A stretch of DNA of 64,000 nucleotides from Lonicera japonica (taxonomy: Eukaryota; Streptophyta; Magnoliopsida; Dipsacales; Caprifoliaceae), in contig JAKCWG010000838.1 in NCBI GenBank assembly GCA_021464415.1, positions 234,934 through 298,933 on the forward strand, read 5' to 3'. Both the position numbers and the translations under genes were made by a program. Every line of letters begins with the position of its first letter. Position 1 is the first letter of the stretch. Of the stretch, positions 59,001 through 64,000 are shown piece after piece. The notes under the pieces are model-generated. The model was given only the letters and a program-made list of their open reading frames with translations, did not search any database and had not been told where the DNA came from.

Positions 59001-59063
59001 TTGGATGGACAGTTATTGCATTCACCAGTCAACATGGATCGACTGAAGAAATATTATCAATAG
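56007..59063 (+). CDS. Tat Pol: RT, RNase H, archaeal-type RNase H, integrase
   Basis: 1018 residues, no internal stop. RT: VPKANGKVRMCVDYRDLNKA (about 40-60), then FPLPNIDLII and MPFGLKNAGATYQRA (114-128), and the catalytic YVDD at 56451-56462 (about residue 149). RNase H of the gypsy type: LPLILYLTVTDSAAGAMLAQ (the usual Asp pattern is altered) and LEKSCTALVWVTQKLRHYM. Second RNase H: LYFDGAANRNGNG with Asp at about 446, MAENEAC, YGDSALVVHQ and NSFADALATLAS, all four acidic residues present. Integrase: zinc motif H..H and CHKC (about 700), core WGIDIIWKI, ISDNGTHF and NGAVEAANKNL (D, D, E present), and C-terminal GKFGQKWTGPYIV. No chromodomain. It is the best preserved gene of the element and shares a frame with the ORF upstream across one TAG. 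Confidence 0.9.
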   Translation: MRKLTPEWSLKVKEEVMKQLSVGFLRVIEYPLWLANIVPVPKANGKVRMCVDYRDLNKACPKDDFPLPNIDLIINNTANHALKSFVDGFAGHNQIKMHPDHQEKTAFITPWGTYCYTVMPFGLKNAGATYQRAATAIFHDMIHKEVEVYVDDIIIKSKEREGHVPALRAFFDRLRQYQMRLNSQKCVFGVTKGKLLGYVVSKKGIEVNPAKVRDIQEMPEPRTEKEVQGFLDNLQYISRFISQLTQTCEPIFKLLRKSSPGEWDDQCQEAFDRIKEYLSNPPVLAPPQTGLPLILYLTVTDSAAGAMLAQHVIDTRKEQAIYYVSKKLSPFEINYTPLEKSCTALVWVTQKLRHYMLVFPVILASRVDPLKYLFEKPALSNRMAKWLFLFSEFDITYMTQKAVKGKVIADYLAHNPILGDMLEEAEFPDETIMNVEIDEDWKLYFDGAANRNGNGIGILLVSPDQIHSPLSYRLDFFCTNNMAENEACIIGLEIALQRGIRKIQVYGDSALVVHQVLQEWKVRDEKLVPYLARLEDVAGRFEHTEFYYVPRSQNSFADALATLASMIDIPEGMEEITLTVQRKSGPAHCMALEVENEKEGDSTTWFYDIWNLLKNHLYPEQTDKKMRITLRRLASGFILCAGRLYKRNYDGTHLQCLTEEESVKVMDQIHGGDCGPHMSGHTLARKIIRQGYYWSTLQNDCVDHVRRCHKCQIYAKSQKLPLKELYNMTVPWPFATWGIDIIWKISPKASNGHEFILIAIDYFTKWVEAESFQTLDAKKVSRFIKRNIICRYRVPHEIISDNGTHFEGEANTVMEEYGITRHRSSPYRPQTNGAVEAANKNLKNILSKMTDTCRDWPEKLPYALWGYCTTERVSTGATPLSLTYGMEVVLPVELEVPSLRVMLENKVNELEWVQARYNELALLDEKRLKAAYHYQGYQKRIARAFNQKVKTRGISKNDIVFKEIRELARDPRGKFGQKWTGPYIVKEIDTGGAAILADLDGQLLHSPVNMDRLKKYYQ

Positions 59064-59277
59064 ATGTAACATGTATGATAAGAACTACGTAAACCTGAGC
59101 CCCAACTCAAAATTATGTTTTTTGGAAAAATCAAAAAGAGGAACGTAGGCAACCTGAGAAGTGACTTCAGGCCCGGTTTAAACATTATGAAGCAATAAAA
59201 GTCCTTTGTTTATTATTAAGGTGGTTCAGAACACCGGAAGTTACAAAGGAGATACATCATGCAGAAAAACCTAATCC
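59064..59277. other. Convergent gap between pol and antisense gene
   Basis: 214 bases between two genes that face each other. AATAAA at 59194-59199 (plus) and AATAATAAA in minus sense (about 59207-59215) could be polyadenylation signals of the antisense and sense transcripts. Nothing else is seen. Confidence 0.45.
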
Positions 59278-60530
59278 CTAAGGGTTAGCCAAGCAGGGTC
59301 GGTCCTCAGTAGCCAAGTCAATTCGAGCCTCATCCTGAATCTGGTACGCAAGGACTATGCTTTCCTCTGTGGGCTCGGAATCCATGAACCGAAACCATTC
59401 CATTTGAAAGGGGTCGTCAATCAGCTCCTCTTCCAGAGAACCCCAACGAGAACGGATGATATCGACCCGGAGGGGTTCAAAAATACCAAAACATGCATGG
59501 TTGAACTGACGAGTCAGTCGAGCACGCCACATTCTCTCCACCGATGAAGAAACTTGCTGGGTCAAGAATTTAGACTCGAAAGAGAAATTGTTCAGACCAA
59601 GTGGAATGCCCTGGGGAATGTTAAACTGCCGAAGAAGACGTCCTGGGAGATAAAAAGAGGTGAACCAGAGTCCACGGAGCCGAACGTAATTCTGCCCCCG
59701 GTACTAAGCACTATCGCCCTCAGCTTCCACCAAGGAATGTTCCATCGGATAGCTCGAAAATTCTCTAAAAACCACACCATTCAATCAGAGGAAGACATGG
59801 TCAAGGCACCAAAGAGGGGACGACGAAAGAAGTGAGTTGGGTTGTCAAGTTGAACCCCATTAAAACCCACTGATCGGAAACGCTACAACAGCCACATATA
59901 TAGTAAACGCGGACTCCCCTGGAGGAAGGACGAAGCTCCCCTTTTGAGGTCATCTAGGCCATTCAGAGTCTCTGCTAAGACTATAGGCACTATGGATTCC
60001 CCGTTCCTTGCCTGATAAATCAAGCTCAGAATAGTCGGATCAACATGGGAAGAGCCCGTCACCAGTAGCATATTAGAAACAAGACAAATCAAGGCCGCTA
60101 CAGTACGCCCCGCACTATAAGAAGCTCGCTCCTCGTAACGATGAAAGAACCTCACCATTTTATGGAGGTCAAGGAGTCCGTTGACAATAAAGCCATCACA
60201 AGCCACATGGGGAATGGCTAACAGAGCAATCAGCATGTCTCGAGGATCGACTTCTTCTATGGGAACAGCCATCGGAAGGCGAACGTCAGAACGCAATAGC
60301 CAAGAAAATTCTTCGTAAGTCGGGCAGAGCTCGTCTAGTCCGAAACGAAAAAGATGATCGGCAGGACTCCAGAAATACAGAGTACCAAGCAAAAAGCAGA
60401 AATCTACAGGACGATGGCGCCAGCTAGCTAAAGGACTGAATACACCAAAGTTCAAGCCATTTTCAGAAGATATCAGAGCATCTCGGGCTTCAACATAAGA
60501 AAAATCAGAACTTGTGTGATAAGAAGACAT
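59278..60530 (-). pseudogene. Antisense DUF7745-like gene of the Tat element
   Basis: Starts at an ATG at 60530 (MSSYHTSSDFSYVEARDALI). The first 215 codons are open: FGVFSPLASWRHRPVDFCFLL, then ELCPTYEEFSWLL, an I-P-rich turn, LAIPHVACDGFIVNGLLDLHKM and AALICLVSNMLLVTG. This pattern resembles the DUF7745 proteins carried by many plant gypsy elements. A TAG at 59883-59885 interrupts it. The same frame goes on to NIPWWKLRAIVLSTGG (about 59740), with another stop in between. A frameshift leads to the last piece MWRARLTRQFNHACFGIFEP (59565-59278). Function is unknown in the family. It has its own TATA box and palindromes upstream. Broken, but the promoter looks intact. Confidence 0.65.
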
Positions 60531-60568
60531 TTTGGAAAGGTGTAGGGATGAAGGAAGGAAGAGGGGTG

Positions 60569-60576
60569 TATTTATA
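60569..60576 (-). promoter_or_regulatory. TATA box of the antisense DUF7745-like gene
   Basis: GCTATAAATACACC on the minus strand, about 40 bases before the ATG at 60530, so the 5' UTR would be very short. The palindromes lie about 25 bp upstream. Confidence 0.65.
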
Positions 60577-60600
60577 GCAAAAAAGGAGGATCCTGTACCT

Positions 60601-60652
60601 GTTTGTCGCGCGACAAACCCATATCCAAGAGGGATTGTTGCGCGACAATCCC
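60601..60652. promoter_or_regulatory. Two palindromes upstream of the antisense gene
   Basis: GTTTGTCGCGCGACAAAC (60601-60618) is a perfect 18-bp palindrome with the same 12-bp core as the LTR set. A second one at 60631-60652 has 11-base arms and one mismatched pair (core TGTTGCGCGACA). Confidence 0.7.
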
Positions 60653-60979
60653 ATTTGGTGTCACCCTATTTTTTGCTTTTCTCACACATAAGAGTCATTC
60701 TTGCCAAAAGATCCATTTTTTGTGTATTTGTACTCACTCTGTTCTTTTGCAGGGACCTTAAGTATTATACCATAACAAAGGTACGATTCCTAAAATCATC
60801 AATTTGTGTAACTATTATTTTTCATCACAGATAAGGAATAAATGCGTAACATCAGACACAAATAAAGATTTTATATATAAAACTAATAAAAGAACAGTTT
60901 TCTACAAAAACCCTGTCTAAAAGTCTAAAAAATAAAAACTACATATTTGTCAGGACTAACTAAATGCAGGAAAAGAAAA
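60653..60979. other. Gap between the two antisense genes
   Basis: 327 AT-rich bases between the 3' end of the PMD gene and the promoter of the DUF7745-like gene. A plus-strand frame across 60532-60834 has no recognisable content. Confidence 0.4.
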
Positions 60980-63507
60980 CTAATCTAGCCTAGCGCGCTT
61001 CGACACGCTACCACTATCACCAGAATCCTCCTCCAGAGTAGGATCAACCTTTGGGATGCCCTGAGTAGAAGGAGCTGCTTCCTGCGAAGGCCCTGTCGGC
61101 TGAACCGGAGCCGTGGACCGGATCACCGAGGACCTAGACCACCTGGAAGTCCGACTACTGCTCCTCCGAGACTCCGTCCGAGCGCGAGAGGATGACAGAG
61201 GGTCATCTGCCCGCAAGGAAACGTCGATCGCCCTCTGATAATCCCGCATGTATGTCGTAGGGTCTCGACCAACGTACTGGAGCAGGTTCCAGCTGTAAAG
61301 GTACTGAGAGTGCCAAGCCCTCAGATCTGCCACTCGCACGCTCACCCGCTAAAAAAGAAAAGAAAGAAGGATCAGCACTGATAAAATAAGTAAGCATGGA
61401 TATGAAAAGATAATGAGGGAGGAAAAACACATACCTCATCATCAGAACGGCCACCCAAGTAGTCAAATGTGTCTCCAGGGAGAGGATACTCGGGCACCAT
61501 ATATCGACGTAAGCCAGCTCTAACATAAGAGAAGTCCCGAGGAAGTGTCGGCAAATCTATCGAATGAATGGACGAACTCCTCGGCATAGCAGCGGACGTA
61601 GACCCACCCTCCTCATGAATCGGGAACAAAGGAGGACGAGAAGACGAGCCGCCAAGACCTGTAGATCTGACCGGAGGACCCATGGCAGCAGATGGAAGAG
61701 GAGTCAGCGTGGCATAAGTACGAACGCCCGGAGGGTCCACTACGGCCGTCGCCCTCAGAGGCGGGACCCCACTAAAAACAACAGCAGCAGCAACAGGAGG
61801 AGTCCGCCCAAACTGCTCGTAATCAACCCCAAAGTCCGCAGGCTCCCAGGATCGCTCGGGAAAATCACCTCCCCCTCTCTCAGCAGGCTGCCCCTCTCCA
61901 GGTGTAGTCTGAGACGACTGCTCTGGAACCGCCGCTGTCGCACCTCCCTCTCCGCCCTCGGGCCTATCATCACCACCCTCGGGTCCAACATCACCCTCGG
62001 CAGCAGCAGGGATGTCCCTCTCGCCATCAGGATCATCGTCATTAGAGTCCAAGATGTTATCCCTATGATCAGGGATAGGCGGCAAGTGATCGGGGACCGT
62101 CCTGGACAAGTGAGTCTGCCCTCGTATGTAGTTGTGATCCCCTCCCAACGCTCGATACCTCTCATAGAAGACCCGTCCCCGAGTCCCCTTCGGCTCCCTC
62201 ATCAGATAGCGGGCAGCGAAGACAGCATAGTCCCCCTCCTCGGTGAACATCTGGAAGCCGAGTCCATCTACGAGGGCCTGTACCATCACGGGGTCGATCT
62301 CGCCCGTCCGCCTCATCAGAACTGGCGGAAATAAAGGAACCTGAGGCCACTGAGCCGGTGAATGCTGGCGAATAACCCTCTCGCCTAGATAGAAGTGAAG
62401 GCCGTACTCATCCCTGATAAGCCGCCTGGTCCTCGAAGCAGTCAGAGAACGGCCATATCCAAAATGGAGATCCAGATCGCCCCAAGGGGCCCACTCAATC
62501 TGAAAAAGAAGAATAAGATTTTATCTCAATAATTTATATTCTATTTATTGAAAAGCGAGAATACTAAAATATTTACTTGCTCCTCCAACAGGTCGTGGAC
62601 TGTAGTAGCTCCGGTCTCCCGAGTCCGGTATACATAGGGAGCCCTGTAGTTCCCCGCGATAAATCGGCGGAGAAAGGGGAACTGGTCCTCGTTCTCAACG
62701 AGGAGATCCACCTGGGCACGACCCAGGCGGGTATAAGCAACGAACCAACTCTGAAAAGGAAAGATAAAGGATTTCAGCAATTATCAACAGGTGATATATG
62801 AAGGTCCAAAGCAAAGACAAAAGGACTAAAGTATGTACCTCCCACAATAATGAGAAGCCCTTGAGGTTCAGGGCTAAATGGCGAGAGACCTGGTCCATGG
62901 CGTCATATAAGACTGCAAGAATGAAGCTGCCCCAGTCGTAGTCAAACATAAGGCTGAAGTCCCGAAGATAGGGCAACCACCAAAGATGGGCCGTGTCCCC
63001 CCCACGGGCCTCGAATAGGTCATGGAGTGTCAGTAGGAGAAGGACGCGGGCATACTGGCGCGCCTCCTGACGGGTCATCGGCACCCCCGAAGCAACTAGT
63101 CGAGCTCTCTCTGTGGCTAGTCGCGTAACTAAAACACCCCGAGGAATCGTATCACCCGAACTCCATCGCTCGGGGAACCACCCAAGTGCGCCCACGATGC
63201 CCTCCGCCGTTAGACGCAAAGGGACATCAATCCGAATAGGGAGCCCTCCTGAAGAAATCCCAGTCAGAGCAAAAAGATCGAGGGGTGTCATCGTCATCTC
63301 ACCCCAGCTCCAATGGAAGGTATGAGTAGTATCCCACCAATGACAGGCCAAAGCCGACACCAGCACGGCAGCCCTAGATACTCGCTCTGGAAGGGCGTCA
63401 AAGAGGGAACCGAATGGAGTCGCAAGGAGCAACTCTTGGACAGGGGCCGGTGCCCGTCGCCACTCCGAAGATATAGTGTTGGGAGAGCCCCAACCTCGGC
63501 CAACCCA
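60980..63507 (-). CDS. Antisense plant-mobile-domain (PMD, MAIN-like) gene, partial
   Basis: Four exons inferred from splice sites: 63507-62839, 62750-62577, 62499-61435 and 61348-60980. Introns are 88, 77 and 86 bp, all GT..AG and all phase 0. Together they give 758 open residues ending at the stop at 60980. The start lies beyond the window: at 63508-63510 there is an acceptor (TTTGTTTGCAG) and no ATG. The PMD core is in exon 1: ERVSRAAVLVSALACHWWD, then THTFHWSWGEMTMTPLDLF and LTGISSGGLPI. Exon 2 has YTRLGRAQVDLLVENEDQFP and exon 3 IEWAPWGDLDLHFGYG, followed by a Gly/Pro/Glu-rich disordered stretch. PMD proteins are host or transposon-borne; Arabidopsis MAIN acts in meristem genome stability. 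Role here unknown. Confidence 0.75.
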
Positions 63508-63513
63508 CTGCAA

Positions 63514-64000
63514 ACAAAATGGAGATATAGATATAAGAAACCTGAGGGTAATTTGGTGTAATTATGAGAGTTATAGGGATATAAGGGTAAACTATGTAAT
63601 CTTCCAAGCCTGAGGGTATTTTGGTGTAATTATGAGAGTTATAGGGATATAGGGTAAACTATGTAATTTTCCAAGCCTGAGGGTATTTTGGTGTAATTAT
63701 GAGAGTTATAGGGATATAAGGGTAAACTATGTAATTTTCCAAGCCTGAGGGTATTTTATTGTAATTATGATAGTTATAAGGATATAAGGGTAAACTATGT
63801 AATTTTCCAAGCCTGAGGGTATTTTGGTGTAATTATGAGAGTTATAGGGTTATAGGGGTAAATTATGTAATTTTCCAAAGCCTGAGGGTATTTTGGTCTA
63901 ATTATGAGAGATATAGGGTTGTAAGGGTAAATTATGTAATTTCCAAGCTGAGGGTATTTTGGTGTAATTATGAGGATTATAGGGTTATAGGGGTAAATTA
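63514..64000. repeat. 68-bp minisatellite at the right edge
   Basis: Units beginning CCTGAGGGTATTTTGGTG start at 63541, 63609, 63676, 63744, 63812, 63881 and about 63947, spacing 66-69 bp. Each contains AATTATGAGAGTTATAGGG and GGGTAAACTATGTAAT. Seven units are visible and the array leaves the window. It starts right at the acceptor of the PMD exon, so it probably lies in an intron of that gene. Confidence 0.9.

Larger units (their letters stand above)
49408..64000 (+). mobile_element. Ty3/gypsy Tat-lineage element, 3' end outside the window
   Basis: A plus-strand element of more than 14.6 kb: 5' LTR, primer-binding site, gag, protease, RT, RNase H, archaeal-type RNase H, integrase without chromodomain, two antisense genes and a 3' minisatellite. 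Two RNase H domains and a long 3' region with extra ORFs are hallmarks of the Tat/Ogre group. It is inserted in the 5' region of LINE B; the left flank is CACCT (49403-49407), which should recur after the 3' LTR if this is the TSD. Gag-pol has stops and a frameshift, so this copy needs help to move. Confidence 0.85.

Noticed and set aside
61564..62334. 256-residue plus-strand ORF
   Set aside because: Arg/Ser-rich shadow of the low-complexity exon 3 of the antisense PMD gene, which has PMD motifs and splice sites in agreement.
62695..63513. PMD reading frame beginning MQWVG
   Set aside because: The first codon is TTG, not ATG, and TTTGTTTGCAG directly precedes TGG. It is an exon after an intron, not a gene start.

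Overview
This window is angiosperm nuclear DNA, probably from a dicot with a large, repeat-rich genome. I do not recognise the species. Almost everything is nested retrotransposons: L1-type LINEs, many solo LTRs, a Ty1/copia element, a gag-only LTR element and a Ty3/gypsy Tat-lineage element. The only trace of an ordinary host gene is a broken F-box-associated fragment at 2.75-4.03 kb. No functional host gene, rRNA or tRNA gene was seen.

Layout, left part (0-4.1 kb): a scrap of RNase H, two inverted LTR remnants ending in a fold-back hairpin, the F-box-associated pseudogene and a degenerate plant-telomere-like tract (TTTAGGG type).

Middle part (4.1-49.4 kb): three LINEs in the same (minus) orientation stand head to tail. 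LINE A is 4140-about 26318, LINE C is a 3' fragment at 26334-26932, and LINE B is 26939-49407. Each 3' poly(A) is followed by a CCTAAACC-like sequence, as if all three entered the same poly(A)/telomere-like junction in turn. LINE A is cut by six solo LTRs at four sites. These are 8094-11820 holding 9148-11633, 12024-17857 holding 13992-17563, 19666-22282, and 22762-24936. Target-site duplications (TSDs) identify almost all of them. LINE B is cut by a solo LTR (28212-43842, TSD GCCAA). That LTR holds a full-length copia element (30212-43208, TSD TGTAT), whose leader holds a 4.6-kb gag-only element with apparently identical LTRs (35710-40325, TSD ATAAC). The nesting is four levels deep.

Right part (49.4-64 kb): the 5' 14.6 kb of a Tat-lineage gypsy element on the plus strand. 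Its order is 5' LTR, primer-binding site, damaged gag, protease, reverse transcriptase, RNase H, second (archaeal-type) RNase H and integrase. Two antisense genes follow. One is a damaged DUF7745-like gene (60530-59278). The other is an intron-containing plant-mobile-domain (PMD) gene (exons from 63507 down to 60980) whose reading frame is open in the window. A 68-bp minisatellite runs off the right edge, and the 3' LTR lies outside.

The most unusual signal is regulatory. Nearly every LTR carries clustered perfect palindromes of 12-20 bp, next to or up to about 90 bp from a TATA box where one can be seen. One palindrome is shared by gypsy-like solo LTRs and the copia-like gag-only element. 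In the Tat element the same palindrome serves the LTR promoter (eight copies) and the antisense-gene promoter (two copies). Domain and boundary calls were made by eye; no alignment or database search was run.
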